Source of the DNA: DATFVA01 sp963711455
GTDB lineage: Bacteria > Bacteroidota > Ignavibacteria > Ignavibacteriales > Ignavibacteriaceae
Reading direction: 5' to 3'
Assembly: GCA_963711455.1 (NCBI GenBank)
Contig: CAVQEH010000006.1
Span: forward strand, 992,001-1,056,000
Length of the DNA stretch: 64,000 nt
The position numbers and the translations under genes were made by a program. Below the pieces are notes generated by a model, which had not been told where the DNA came from, made no database searches, and saw nothing but the letters and a program-made list of their open reading frames with translations. Below, one piece after another: positions 46,431-55,222 of the stretch (position 1 is its first letter; every line of letters starts with the position of its first letter).

Positions 46431-47840
46431 ATGAGTGAAGCTAAAGGCAAAATCATACAGGTAATCGGACCTGTACTTGATGTTGAATTTGAAAACAATC
46501 ATCTCCCTAGTATCTATAACGCAATTAAGATTCCACGTACAACAACCGAAGGTGAGGAAGGCATTCTTATAGCTGAAGTTCAACAGCATCTCGGTGAAGA
46601 CAGGGTTCGTGCAGTAGCAATGGATTCTACTGATGGATTAGTCAGAGGAATGGAAGCTTTTGATACCGGAGAACCTATTTCTGTTCCGGTTGGACCGGCT
46701 ACACTTGGTCGTTTAATTAATGTAATCGGTAATCCGATCGATTCCCTGGGAGAAATAAAAGCAGAGAAAAGGTATCCTATTCATCGTCCTGCGCCTCAAT
46801 TTAAAAATCTTTCAACTCAGCAGGAAATTTTTGAAACAGGTATAAAAGTTATCGATTTAATTGAACCTTATTCAAAAGGCGGGAAGACAGGTTTGTTCGG
46901 TGGCGCCGGTGTTGGTAAGACAGTTATTATACAGGAACTTATTCATAACATTGCCCAGGAACACGGTGGTTATTCGGTATTTGCCGGTGTTGGTGAACGT
47001 ACGCGTGAAGGAAATGATTTGTGGCTTGAGATGAAAGAATCCGGTGTGCTTGAAAAAACTTCACTTGTTTTTGGACAGATGAATGAACCACCCGGAGCAC
47101 GTTTAAGAGTAGCGTTATCAGGATTAACCATTTCTGAATATTTCAGAGATGAAGAGGGAAGAGATGTTCTTCTTTTCATCGATAATATTTTCCGTTTTAC
47201 ACAGGCTGGTTCTGAAGTATCGGCTTTATTAGGACGTATGCCTTCTGCAGTTGGTTATCAGCCTAACCTGGCTACTGAGATGGGTGCTTTGCAGGAAAGA
47301 ATTACTTCAACCGATAAAGGATCCATTACATCTGTTCAGGCAATTTATGTCCCCGCAGATGATTTAACCGACCCGGCTCCTGCAGCTGTTTTTGCACACC
47401 TTGATGCAACAACAGTATTAAGCCGCCAGATCTCGGAACTTGGTATTTATCCGGCTGTAGATCCGTTAGATTCAACCTCAAGAATTCTTCAACCGGGAAT
47501 TTTAGGAAATGAACATTATAATATTGCAAAGTTATGTAAAGAGATTCTCCAACAGTATAAAGATCTTCAGGATATTATAAACATCCTTGGAATGGACGAA
47601 TTATCTGATGAAGATAAAATTGTTGTAAGAAGAGCAAGAAGAATCCAGAGATTTTTCAGTCAGCCTTTCTCTGTTGCTGAACAATTTACAGGTGTTAAAG
47701 GAAGATATGTTAAGCTTGAAGATACAATCCGAAGCTTTAAGGAAATTATAGATGGTAAGCATGATGATTTACCTGAAGCAGCATTTATGTATGTGGGAAC
47801 GATTGAAGAAGCCGTTGAAAAAGCAAAGAAGATGAGTTAA
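46431..47840 (+). CDS. atpD: F1 ATP synthase subunit beta
   Basis: The catalytic beta subunit of F1Fo ATP synthase, on the cytoplasmic face of the membrane. The Walker A motif is 'GGAGVGKT' (K163), with 'GERTREGNDLW' and the Walker B 'RDVLLFIDNIFRFTQAGSEVSALLGRMPSAVGYQP' region (read in pieces). The 469-residue length is normal. It forms a two-gene unit with atpC; the other ATP synthase genes are not in this window. A separate atpDC pair is known in Chlorobi and some relatives. Confidence 0.99.
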   Translation: MSEAKGKIIQVIGPVLDVEFENNHLPSIYNAIKIPRTTTEGEEGILIAEVQQHLGEDRVRAVAMDSTDGLVRGMEAFDTGEPISVPVGPATLGRLINVIGNPIDSLGEIKAEKRYPIHRPAPQFKNLSTQQEIFETGIKVIDLIEPYSKGGKTGLFGGAGVGKTVIIQELIHNIAQEHGGYSVFAGVGERTREGNDLWLEMKESGVLEKTSLVFGQMNEPPGARLRVALSGLTISEYFRDEEGRDVLLFIDNIFRFTQAGSEVSALLGRMPSAVGYQPNLATEMGALQERITSTDKGSITSVQAIYVPADDLTDPAPAAVFAHLDATTVLSRQISELGIYPAVDPLDSTSRILQPGILGNEHYNIAKLCKEILQQYKDLQDIINILGMDELSDEDKIVVRRARRIQRFFSQPFSVAEQFTGVKGRYVKLEDTIRSFKEIIDGKHDDLPEAAFMYVGTIEEAVEKAKKMS

Positions 47841-47842
47841 TT

Positions 47843-48262
47843 ATGGCTGGTTTAACACTCGAAATAATAACTCCTTCTAAAATCTGTTTTAAAGGTGAAG
47901 TAAATTCTGTTACTGTTCCGGGAACTGAAGGAAGTTTCCAGGTACTGAAAAACCATGCTCCGTTAATGAGTACATTCGAAATTGGTCCGGTTAAAATTGT
48001 TCTTCCTGACAGCAATGAAAAATATTATGCAACAGGCGGCGGTACAGTTGAAGTACTTAATAATCACGTCCTTGTTCTTGCAGATTCACTTGAAGCAGTA
48101 GAAGAAATTAACGTTGACAGAGCATCAAGCGCAAAAGAAAGAGCGGAGAACAGGTTAGCACATAAAACAGATACAACCAATGTTGAAAGAGCTGAGCAGG
48201 CTCTGAAACGCGCTATTAACAGGTTGAGATTGGTTGAAAAGCATATCAGAGCAGAAGTATAG
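47843..48262 (+). CDS. atpC: F1 ATP synthase subunit epsilon
   Basis: 139 residues: an N-terminal beta-sandwich ('LTLEIITPSKICFKGEVNSV', 'GSFQVLKNHAPLMSTFE') and a C-terminal helical hairpin ('VERAEQALKRAINRLRL'). Epsilon sits in the central stalk and can inhibit ATP hydrolysis. It follows atpD by two bases, the normal order, and a terminator hairpin follows 22 bases after its stop. Confidence 0.97.
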   Translation: MAGLTLEIITPSKICFKGEVNSVTVPGTEGSFQVLKNHAPLMSTFEIGPVKIVLPDSNEKYYATGGGTVEVLNNHVLVLADSLEAVEEINVDRASSAKERAENRLAHKTDTTNVERAEQALKRAINRLRLVEKHIRAEV

Positions 48263-48284
48263 CTAAAAATAAAAATTATCATTG

Positions 48285-48313
48285 AAGGGAAGGTTACAGC
48301 TTTCCCTTTTTAT
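48285..48313 (+). terminator. Terminator after atpC
   Basis: AAGGGAA (48285-48291) pairs with TTCCCTT (48302-48308), followed by a T-rich run. It lies between convergent atpC and the Lon-domain gene and may also act on the minus strand, where an AT-rich stretch follows. Confidence 0.8.
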
Positions 48314-48324
48314 TTTAAATTTAT

Positions 48325-48948
48325 TTAGTTGATATACCCGTCACTCATAACAATGCTGCGAATGGTTGAGGATTCAGTAATTTGTTTCTCAAGATTTTCA
48401 TAATGGTCAATAAGATAGTTCACCCTTTTATTTTCATCGCGGAAAGTTAATAAATCCTGCTGCTGTTTAAGTGATAACCCGGATTTTTCCGCCAGCTTAA
48501 AAGATTTTAATCCGCTTTCTTCATAGTTTCTCCAAAAAGCGTCTTCAAGCTGGAATTTAGCTTTTTCAATGATCCTTTCAAAAGAATTTTGTAATTCAAC
48601 TAAAAGCGACGGATTCGCATCAGTATTTAAATCTTTATATTCGGTAATTTCAGCAATAAGATATTTATCAGGATGCGAATAAATTCTTTTTATAAGGAAT
48701 CTCCCTTTCCCTTCAACAGAAATATCCATTTCACCGTTATCAAATTTCCGGAGTACATCTGCAATCTCAACATAAGCCCCGATTTTTGATAGCTCATTTT
48801 CAATTTTAGTTACAACTCCAAAACCTGTTTTTTCAAGCAGGCATTTGTTAATCATCTTTTTATATCTTTCTTCAAAAATATGAAGAGGGTATTTTGAAGA
48901 AGGGAATACAACAATATTTAAAGGAAATATCGGAATTTCAATTGACAT
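48325..48948 (-). CDS. Lon N-terminal-like substrate-binding domain protein
   Basis: 207 residues consisting of the LON substrate-binding domain ('IPIFPLNIVVFPSSKYPLHIFEERYKKMI', read in pieces) and a helical C-terminal part. No ATPase or protease domain is present. Stand-alone proteins of this type are widespread, and their function is not well defined (proposed peptide or protein binding). It is separated from the upstream superoxide dismutase gene by a terminator on the same strand, so it probably has its own promoter. Confidence 0.85.
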   Translation of the reverse strand: MSIEIPIFPLNIVVFPSSKYPLHIFEERYKKMINKCLLEKTGFGVVTKIENELSKIGAYVEIADVLRKFDNGEMDISVEGKGRFLIKRIYSHPDKYLIAEITEYKDLNTDANPSLLVELQNSFERIIEKAKFQLEDAFWRNYEESGLKSFKLAEKSGLSLKQQQDLLTFRDENKRVNYLIDHYENLEKQITESSTIRSIVMSDGYIN

Positions 48949-48964
48949 TTTAATTACTCATTAT

Positions 48965-48989
48965 AAAAAAGGCGGAATTTCTTCCGCCT
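48965..48989 (-). terminator. Rho-independent terminator after superoxide dismutase gene
   Basis: On the minus strand AGGCGGAA, a four-base loop and TTCCGCCT run directly into TTTTTT. Plus coordinates: stem arms 48970-48977 and 48982-48989, A-run 48965-48970. It lies 26 bases after the sod stop. Confidence 0.92.
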
Positions 48990-49015
48990 CAAATTTAACA
49001 AATTATTTAGCTTGT

Positions 49016-49612
49016 TTAAATCGCTTTGGTCACTTCATCCCAGTTGATTACATTCCACCAGTTTTCAATATATTCAGGACGCCTATTCTGATATTTCAAA
49101 TAATATGCATGTTCCCAAACATCAAGACCGAGAATAGGCGTTCCTTTATCATCTGCGACATCCATTACAGGATTATCCTGGTTAGGAGTAGAAGTAATTT
49201 TGAGTTTTCCATTTTGTTTTATAAGCCATGCCCAGCCGGAACCAAATCTTCCCGCTGCTGCAGCGCTGAATTGTTTTTTAAATTCTTCAAAAGAACCAAA
49301 TGAAGATTTGATTGCACTTTCAATATCTCCTTTTGGAAAACCGCCACCGCCTTTCTTCATTATTGTCCAGAATAATGAATGATTATAGTGCCCGCCACCG
49401 TTATTTCTTACACCAGCAGGATGCTTTGAAGCATTTTTCAGAATATCTTCAAGTGATTTATTTTCAAGATCAGTACCGGCAATCGCATCGTTTAATTTTG
49501 TAACATATCCATTGTGATGTTTTGTATAATGGATTTCCATTGTGGTTTTATCGATATATGGTTCCAGTGCATCATACTCATAGGGTAATTTTGGCAATTC
49601 AAATTTTCCCAT
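49016..49612 (-). CDS. sodA: Superoxide dismutase (Fe/Mn family, Mn-like)
   Basis: Converts superoxide to hydrogen peroxide and oxygen. The 198-residue protein carries the metal ligands H28 ('EIHYTKHHNGYV'), a His in 'HYNHSLFW', and the Asp and His of 'DVWEHAYYLKYQN'. The 'NQDNPV' segment with Gln is the Mn-type feature, so Mn or cambialistic use is more likely than strict Fe use; the symbol reflects that inference. A clear GGAGGAGG lies before the ATG. No signal peptide: cytoplasmic. It lies directly downstream of the Fe-S cluster locus, a sensible pairing since superoxide damages Fe-S clusters. Confidence 0.96.
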   Translation of the reverse strand: MGKFELPKLPYEYDALEPYIDKTTMEIHYTKHHNGYVTKLNDAIAGTDLENKSLEDILKNASKHPAGVRNNGGGHYNHSLFWTIMKKGGGGFPKGDIESAIKSSFGSFEEFKKQFSAAAAGRFGSGWAWLIKQNGKLKITSTPNQDNPVMDVADDKGTPILGLDVWEHAYYLKYQNRRPEYIENWWNVINWDEVTKAI

Positions 49613-49655
49613 CAGTTAACCTCCTCCAAATAATTAATAAATATATTTAATTGAT

Positions 49656-50006
49656 TTAAACTCCGAACGATTCACCGCAGCCGCAGGTTTTCTTTGCATT
49701 TGGGTTATTAAAAATAAATCCTTTTCCGTTTAAGCCATCGGAAAAATCCAGTTCTGTTCCCATCAAATAGAACAAACTTTTCCCATCAACAAACAACTTA
49801 ATATTGTTCTCGTTTATTACTGTATCACCTTCTTTAGGTTCAGCATCAAAACCCAGCGTATAAGTCAAACCGGAACATCCTCCTCCTCTAACTCCAACCC
49901 GCAAGCCATAGTTTTCAGGAATATTATTTTCTGATTGAATCTGTTTTACTTCTTTAGCTGCTTTTTCAGTAATAGTTATTTCGCTTTCAATTTTTATTTC
50001 AGGCAT
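49656..50006 (-). CDS. A-type Fe-S carrier (IscA/ErpA/HesB family)
   Basis: 116 residues with the three conserved cysteines of A-type carriers, C44 ('GGGCSGLTY') and C108/C110 ('KKTCGCGESF'). These proteins accept Fe-S clusters and pass them to apo-enzymes. It is the last gene of the iscR-iscS cluster, and the nearby complex I operon and lipA encode obvious Fe-S clients. IscA, ErpA and SufA cannot be told apart here, so no symbol is assigned. Confidence 0.93.
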   Translation of the reverse strand: MPEIKIESEITITEKAAKEVKQIQSENNIPENYGLRVGVRGGGCSGLTYTLGFDAEPKEGDTVINENNIKLFVDGKSLFYLMGTELDFSDGLNGKGFIFNNPNAKKTCGCGESFGV

Positions 50007-50065
50007 TGTTTAATCCTCTTTTATTTTCCTAAAATTCTCTTTTCAATAAGATAAAATTATTACTC

Positions 50066-50374
50066 TTATAACGGATCTCCTGGGACAGTCGTCACAAATT
50101 CCGGATAATTCAATGTCCAGGCCTGGTTACTTACAGGAATAAATATCTCCTTCTGTTCAAAAAAAGAAGATAATTCTTTTGTAAGCTTTTCTGAATCTCC
50201 GTAAGAGATTTCTATTCCTTTTATCTCAAGATATTTTCTTATTCCGTACTGTAAATCCCTGTAGAAAAAATTTGATTTATGAAAAACAGGATACTTTGCT
50301 TTAAGATAACTAAGAAACTGGGTTTCTTCATTTTTAAGCAGGTTAAAATAATCGTTTAATTTTCCCCGGAGCAT
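50066..50374 (-). CDS. Hypothetical protein in the iscU position of the Fe-S locus
   Basis: 102 residues, mainly helical, no cysteine, no signal peptide ('MLRGKLNDYFNLL', 'LYKYP...FFYRDLQYGIRKYLE', ends 'VTTVPGDPL'). It lies 16 bases after the cysteine desulfurase gene and 59 before the A-type carrier gene. I do not recognise the family. Lack of cysteine rules out a scaffold like IscU. Context suggests a small partner of the desulfurase (in the style of IscX or ISD11-like helpers), but that is inference only. Confidence 0.65.
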   Translation of the reverse strand: MLRGKLNDYFNLLKNEETQFLSYLKAKYPVFHKSNFFYRDLQYGIRKYLEIKGIEISYGDSEKLTKELSSFFEQKEIFIPVSNQAWTLNYPEFVTTVPGDPL

Positions 50375-50390
50375 TTTATAATCCTTTATT

Positions 50391-51571
50391 TTAATGATTA
50401 ATAAATTCTTTTCTATTTAATTTATTTTTTTTACTTAAATCTTTTACTGTTTTAATAACCTCTTTAATAACATAGTCGATTTCTTCGTCAGTGTTAAATC
50501 TTCCGAGCCCAAACCTTACGGATGATTTTGCCAGCTCATCACTCAATCCTATTGCTTTTAATACGTGACTTGGTTTTAATGAAGCAGAAGTGCAGGCAGA
50601 ACCTGTCGATACAGCAATATTTCTTAAATTCATGATAATATTATCTGAACGGACACCTTCAAAACATAAATTTAAATTATTTGGAAGATGGTTATCTGAA
50701 TCACCATTCAACTTTATGTTATTTAGCTCATCTGTAAAAGCTTTTAGCATCTTATTTCTATACGATGACAAACGTTCCGATTCAGCTTCAAGTTTATCGG
50801 AAATAATTTCAACAGCTTTTCCAAAACCAGCAATACCGGGCACATTTAAAGTTCCGGAACGCAATCCGTTTTCATGTCCGCCGCCAAAAATCTGAGGTGA
50901 CAATTTTATTTTTGGATTTTTATTTCTGACATAAAGAGCTCCGATTCCTTTTGGTCCGTAAATTTTATGGGCAGAGAATGATGCAAGATCAATATAATTT
51001 ATATTAAAAGGAACCTTACCAAGTGCCTGTGTGGCATCCGTATGAAAAATGATATTTCGTTCTCTGCAAATTTGTCCGATAGTATTAAAATCATAAACAT
51101 TTCCGATTTCATTATTCGCAGTCATAATTGAAACAAGGATAGTATCTTCCCGAATGGCATTTATAACTGAATCAATATTAATTCTGCCAAGATTATCCAC
51201 AGGCAGAACTGTTATTTCAAATCCCTTTGTCTCCAAGAGCTTTTAGATGAATCCAGGACAGCATTATGTTCAACTGAAGAAGTGATTAAATGTTTTCCTT
51301 TTGAAGTATAACTTTCCGCAATTCCAAAATGAGCAAGGTTTATTGCTTCCGTTGCCCCGCTTGTAAAAATAATTTCCTTAGGATCTGCTCCGATTAATTC
51401 AGCAATTTTTTTCCTGGATATCTTCACAATACTTTCTGCTTCCCATCCGTATGAATGGTTTTTGCTTGCAGCATTCCCGAATTTTTCTGTAAACCAGGGA
51501 AGCATTTCTTCAAGCACTTCAGGGTCAAGCGGGGTAGTAGCATGATTGTCAAGATATATTGGGAATTTCAT
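50391..51571 (-). CDS. iscS: Cysteine desulfurase (IscS/NifS), apparent frameshift
   Basis: A PLP enzyme that takes sulfur from cysteine for Fe-S assembly. The reading is split: 51571 down to about 51240 encodes the N-terminus ('YLDNHATTPLDPEV', 'SSVEHNAVLDSSK'), and the rest continues in the next frame from 'ETKGFEITVLPVDN'. The PLP-lysine motif 'SFSAHKIYGPKG' and the catalytic cysteine loop 'STGSACTSASL' are intact. The break falls at a run of four A (minus strand; plus T 51241-51244). Adding one base gives a continuous 'SSKKLLETKGFE'. A homopolymer sequencing error is most likely. It follows iscR by 13 bases. Confidence 0.85.
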
Positions 51572-51584
51572 ATTAAAATAATCT

Positions 51585-51992
51585 TTATAAAATCTGGTTA
51601 ACTTTCATATTTTGAAATAACTTATCAATTTCTCTCTGAAGCTTAATCAATGGATCTCTGATCATACAGCAATTAAAGTAACTGCAATCATTTTGTGAAC
51701 TATTTTCATTCATACAATTTGTAATCTGATAGTTGTCTTCTATTGCACTTATCACTTCAGTAAGAGAAATACACTCAGGTGATTTAAGTAATGAATATCC
51801 GCCGCGAACTCCCTGGAAGGAAGATATTACATTTTTCTTTACAAGCTGCTGCAGTATTTTTGCCACCAATTCAAAAGGAATATTATAATATTCTGATATT
51901 TCTTTAGCAGTGGAATATTTTCCATTAGAATTAATAGCAAGATACCTGACTGCCATTAAAGCATATTCACTTTTTTTGGATAATCTAAGCAT
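51585..51992 (-). CDS. iscR: Rrf2-family regulator, IscR-like
   Basis: 135 residues: winged helix-turn-helix ('KSEYALMAVRYLA', 'VAKILQQLVKKNVISSFQGVRGGYSL') and a cysteine-rich loop with C93, C103, C108 and C109, able to hold a [2Fe-2S] cluster. Rrf2-family proteins of this type sense Fe-S status and repress their own isc operon when cluster supply is high. It is the first gene of the iscR-iscS-unknown-A-type-carrier run. A near-palindromic site lies 11 bases before its start. Cysteine spacing differs slightly from E. coli IscR, so CymR-like alternatives are not excluded. Confidence 0.88.
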   Translation of the reverse strand: MLRLSKKSEYALMAVRYLAINSNGKYSTAKEISEYYNIPFELVAKILQQLVKKNVISSFQGVRGGYSLLKSPECISLTEVISAIEDNYQITNCMNENSSQNDCSYFNCCMIRDPLIKLQREIDKLFQNMKVNQIL

Positions 51993-52002
51993 TATTAAAT
52001 AA

Positions 52003-52015
52003 GACTAAATTGGTC
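52003..52015. promoter_or_regulatory. Putative IscR/Rrf2-type operator
   Basis: GACTAAATTGGTC is an inverted repeat (GAC-yAA-w-TTr-GTC) in the 5' flank of iscR, 11 bases from its start codon, with GGG extending one arm. The site resembles Rrf2/IscR operators in general form and is well placed for autoregulation. The match is by eye. Confidence 0.45.
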
Positions 52016-52040
52016 GGGTATAAACCTAAACAATTTGATG

Positions 52041-52073
52041 GGAAAAATCAAATAATAGGATTTTCAGAATCCT
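52041..52073 (-). terminator. Weak terminator at nuoN 3' end
   Basis: On the minus strand AGGATT, a five-base loop and AATCCT overlap the nuoN stop codon, followed by an AT-rich stretch with a TTTTT at its end. It is a short stem but correctly placed at the end of the nuo operon. Confidence 0.35.
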
Positions 52074-53569
52074 ACAAGCGAAATTGAATATTTAGCTAAA
52101 TCAACTATAGGAGTGAAATAGATTCCCAGAATAATTATCGGGGCAAGCAGAATAATCAGCATTGCAATATTTGCTGGAGAAACTACGATTGCAGGTTTTT
52201 CAACCTCCAATCTGACAAGGTACATATTCTTAAGAACCTTGATGTAGTAATACAGAGCCACTACAGAATTCAACAAAGCTATTACAGCAACAACAATCAT
52301 CTTTGCATCTACAAGAGCAATAAAAAGATAAAGCTTTGCGATAAACCCCGCAGTTGGGGGAAGTCCGGTTAAAGATACAAGAAAAATAGCAATTGAAATT
52401 CCAAGCCAGGGGGAGGCGTAACCTAATCCTTTATAATCATCCAATTCTTCTGTACCAAGTTTATTTGCAATTAACATTACAACAAAAAATGCACCGAGAG
52501 TCATAAAAGCATAAATACCGAAATAAATAAGGATTGCAGTTAAACCCTGGTTGGATAATACAGCGAGTCCAAGCAAAAGATAACCGGCGTGAGCTATGCT
52601 TGAATAAGCGAGTAGTCTTTTCATATTACTCTGCCACAATGCAGCAAAGTTTCCAAGTGTCATTGTTAAAATTGATATTACAATAAGAATAGATTTCCAG
52701 TCGATCAGGTTAATTAAATGCCAGTAACCATTACTGTCAACACCAAGGACGAAAGTTATTCTTATAAATCTTATTAACAATGCGAATCCTGCCGCTTTGC
52801 TTGCAATTGAAAGATATGCAGTAATAGCGACCGGGGCTCCTTCGTAAACATCCGGAGTCCAGAAATGAAATGGTGCTGCAGAAATCTTGAAACCGATTCC
52901 GGTAAAGATTAATAAGCCTGATAGAAGCATCGTCAGCGTGTTATAACTTCCGTTCTGAAGGACAAGATTTATCTGGTATATATTTGTTGAACCTGTCATT
53001 CCATAAAGGAGTGAAATTCCGAACAGCATAATTCCGCTTGCAACACCGCCGTAAATTATATACTTAAGTGAAGCTTCGCTGTTTCTTAAATTATTTTTTG
53101 TGAATCCTGCAAGAACATAAGATGATAGAGAAACTAGTTCGAGAGAAAGATAAATAAGAATTAAATCCGCAGCAGATATCATAAAAAACATACCGAGAAT
53201 CATGCCGAAGATTAAAGTGTAATATTCTCCGTGTCTGTCCTTACTTTGTTTTACTTCATCCGAATTAACCGAGAAGTAAACAATAAAAAGGGAAGAAAGG
53301 ATAACAATCAATTTGAAAAATGCCCCGAATGAATCGACAGCAATCATTCCCATACTATTCGAGGGTTTGCTTGCAAATGTGTTTAACCCGAACTGGTTTA
53401 TTACAAAGTATCCGGCAACGAGCAATCCGACCAGCGATATATATGGAAGCAGTTTTTTATTCTTATCCATTATCAAATCAACTACAACCAATATTACCAG
53501 CATGGCTGAAATTGCAAGTTCAGGTTTAATCAGATACAGACTTTTAGTTATATAACTGAGATCCATCAT
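52064..53569 (-). CDS. nuoN: Complex I subunit N
   Basis: A proton-pumping, antiporter-like membrane subunit of respiratory complex I. The 501-residue protein has about 14 transmembrane helices and the conserved 'SLELVSLSSYVLAGF' with the key glutamate, 'FKISAAPFHFWTPDVYEGAP' with the broken-helix lysine, and 'AYSSIAHAGYLLLGL'. It is the last gene of the nuo operon, 24 bases after nuoM. Confidence 0.97.
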   Translation of the reverse strand: MMDLSYITKSLYLIKPELAISAMLVILVVVDLIMDKNKKLLPYISLVGLLVAGYFVINQFGLNTFASKPSNSMGMIAVDSFGAFFKLIVILSSLFIVYFSVNSDEVKQSKDRHGEYYTLIFGMILGMFFMISAADLILIYLSLELVSLSSYVLAGFTKNNLRNSEASLKYIIYGGVASGIMLFGISLLYGMTGSTNIYQINLVLQNGSYNTLTMLLSGLLIFTGIGFKISAAPFHFWTPDVYEGAPVAITAYLSIASKAAGFALLIRFIRITFVLGVDSNGYWHLINLIDWKSILIVISILTMTLGNFAALWQSNMKRLLAYSSIAHAGYLLLGLAVLSNQGLTAILIYFGIYAFMTLGAFFVVMLIANKLGTEELDDYKGLGYASPWLGISIAIFLVSLTGLPPTAGFIAKLYLFIALVDAKMIVVAVIALLNSVVALYYYIKVLKNMYLVRLEVEKPAIVVSPANIAMLIILLAPIIILGIYFTPIVDLAKYSISLVGF

Positions 53570-53593
53570 TTTTCAAATTCCATTATAAATATC

Positions 53594-55198
53594 TTAGAAT
53601 GATGCAAACTGACTATAAATAGTTTGTGCATGCGCCATAAATTTAACCATTGCATTTACAGATGCGTTCATCAGGTTTAACATAGCTGACGGATAAACAC
53701 CAAGGAAAATTACTATGACGCTTAAAGGTACAAGCATTGCATATTCCCTGAATGAAAGATCCTTAAGTGCCGACCATTTTTCTTTCAGGTTGCCAAGATA
53801 AACGCGCTGAAATGTCCAGAGCATATAGCCTGCGCCAAGTAAAATTCCAAGGGTAGAGATAATTGTTAATACTCTTATGTTTGCAGCTCCAAAAGCTCCG
53901 AGGAATACAAATGCTTCGGAAACGAAACCGTTCAATCCGGGTAAACCAATAGCAGCAAAAAATGCTACGGTAGTAAACCCTGTATATACCGGCATCTGGT
54001 TTGCAAGTCCACCAAATTCTTCAATTCCTCTCGTATGTGCACGATCGTAAATAACTCCAACAGAAAGGAAGAGCATAGCAGTGATTATACCGTGGTTGAA
54101 CATCTGGAATATTGCACCGGTCATACCCATCGTATTTAGTGATGCCATACCAAGAAGTACAAATCCCATATGCGACACAGACGAATAAGCAATGAGCTTC
54201 TTGAAATCCTTTTGTGCCATTGCACATAGCGCTCCATATAGAATATTAATCATTCCGAATAAAGCGATATACCAAACGAGCTGCCTGGTAATTTCAGGAA
54301 ATATAGGATAGCAAATTCTTAATATTCCGTAAGTTCCCATTTTAAGAAGGACACCGGCAAGTATTACGCTTATTGCCGTCGGAGCTTCAACGTGTGCATC
54401 AGGTAACCAGGTATGAAACGGAAACATCGGGATTTTAATAGCAAATCCAACGAACAATGCTATATAAGCGATAAATCTCATATTCGATGGGTTTAGCGGT
54501 GAAAGAATGCCGCCAGCCGTATAATTTACAGGATCCATCATTGCGAGCATATTAAAGGTGAATACTTTAGTTCCATCTGCTAAAGTTTCCATTGAACTGA
54601 AATATAAACCAATCATTACTAGCAATATGAAAACACTTCCAAGCAAAGTATAAAGGAAAAACTTAATAGCTGCATATTCTCTTCTAGGTCCGCCCCAGAT
54701 TCCAATCAGGAAGTACATCGGGAGAAGCATAAGTTCCCAGAAAATGTAGAATAAAAAGAAATCGAGTGCGACGAAAACACCCATCATACCAGTATCAAGT
54801 AAAAGGAATAAAGCAAAGTATCCTTTTATTGATTTGTTTATGTTCCACGAAGATAGTGTTGCAACAAATGTAATGATTGCAGTTAACAAAACCATTGGAA
54901 CACTTAAACCATCAATACCAAGGAAATAATCAATTTTAATTTTACCTATCCAGGCAAATCCGCTGATATCAATCCATTTGAATTTTTCAATAAACTGGAA
55001 TGATGAAGGATCGTTGATTCCTCCGGCTGCATAGTTATAATTTGCAAGTATAACCAAAGCAAGTATTAACTGGATGCTTGTAATAAAAAGGCTAAGACTT
55101 TTAATTACCTGTGTCTGTGTTTTGGGAAGAAACATGATTATCAGCATACCCAAAACAGGGAGGAATGTTATTATTGAAAGAATAGGGAAGTTTTGCAT
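53594..55198 (-). CDS. nuoM: Complex I subunit M
   Basis: The second antiporter-like proton-pumping subunit, 534 residues and about 14 helices. Key segments: 'FFLFYIFWELMLLPMYFLIGIWGG' (read in pieces; conserved Glu in helix 5), 'FAIKIPMFPFHTWLPDAHVEAPT' (helix 7-8 region), and 'LIAYSSVSHMGFVLLGM'. It lies between nuoL and nuoN with 24-base gaps on both sides, the standard order. Confidence 0.97.
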   Translation of the reverse strand: MQNFPILSIITFLPVLGMLIIMFLPKTQTQVIKSLSLFITSIQLILALVILANYNYAAGGINDPSSFQFIEKFKWIDISGFAWIGKIKIDYFLGIDGLSVPMVLLTAIITFVATLSSWNINKSIKGYFALFLLLDTGMMGVFVALDFFLFYIFWELMLLPMYFLIGIWGGPRREYAAIKFFLYTLLGSVFILLVMIGLYFSSMETLADGTKVFTFNMLAMMDPVNYTAGGILSPLNPSNMRFIAYIALFVGFAIKIPMFPFHTWLPDAHVEAPTAISVILAGVLLKMGTYGILRICYPIFPEITRQLVWYIALFGMINILYGALCAMAQKDFKKLIAYSSVSHMGFVLLGMASLNTMGMTGAIFQMFNHGIITAMLFLSVGVIYDRAHTRGIEEFGGLANQMPVYTGFTTVAFFAAIGLPGLNGFVSEAFVFLGAFGAANIRVLTIISTLGILLGAGYMLWTFQRVYLGNLKEKWSALKDLSFREYAMLVPLSVIVIFLGVYPSAMLNLMNASVNAMVKFMAHAQTIYSQFASF

Positions 55199-55222
55199 CT
55201 TATTACCTGATAAATTTCTATC

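Noticed and set aside
49109..49503. Plus-strand ORFs opposite the superoxide dismutase gene
   Set aside because: They are antisense shadows of a well-conserved gene with no motif of their own; the same applies to the antisense ORFs over treS, acs, atpD, nuoL and others.
51234..51250. Programmed -1 frameshift in the cysteine desulfurase
   Set aside because: The P-site codon AAA would have to re-pair with TAA, and a +1 slip runs quickly into a stop, so no usual slippery site fits.
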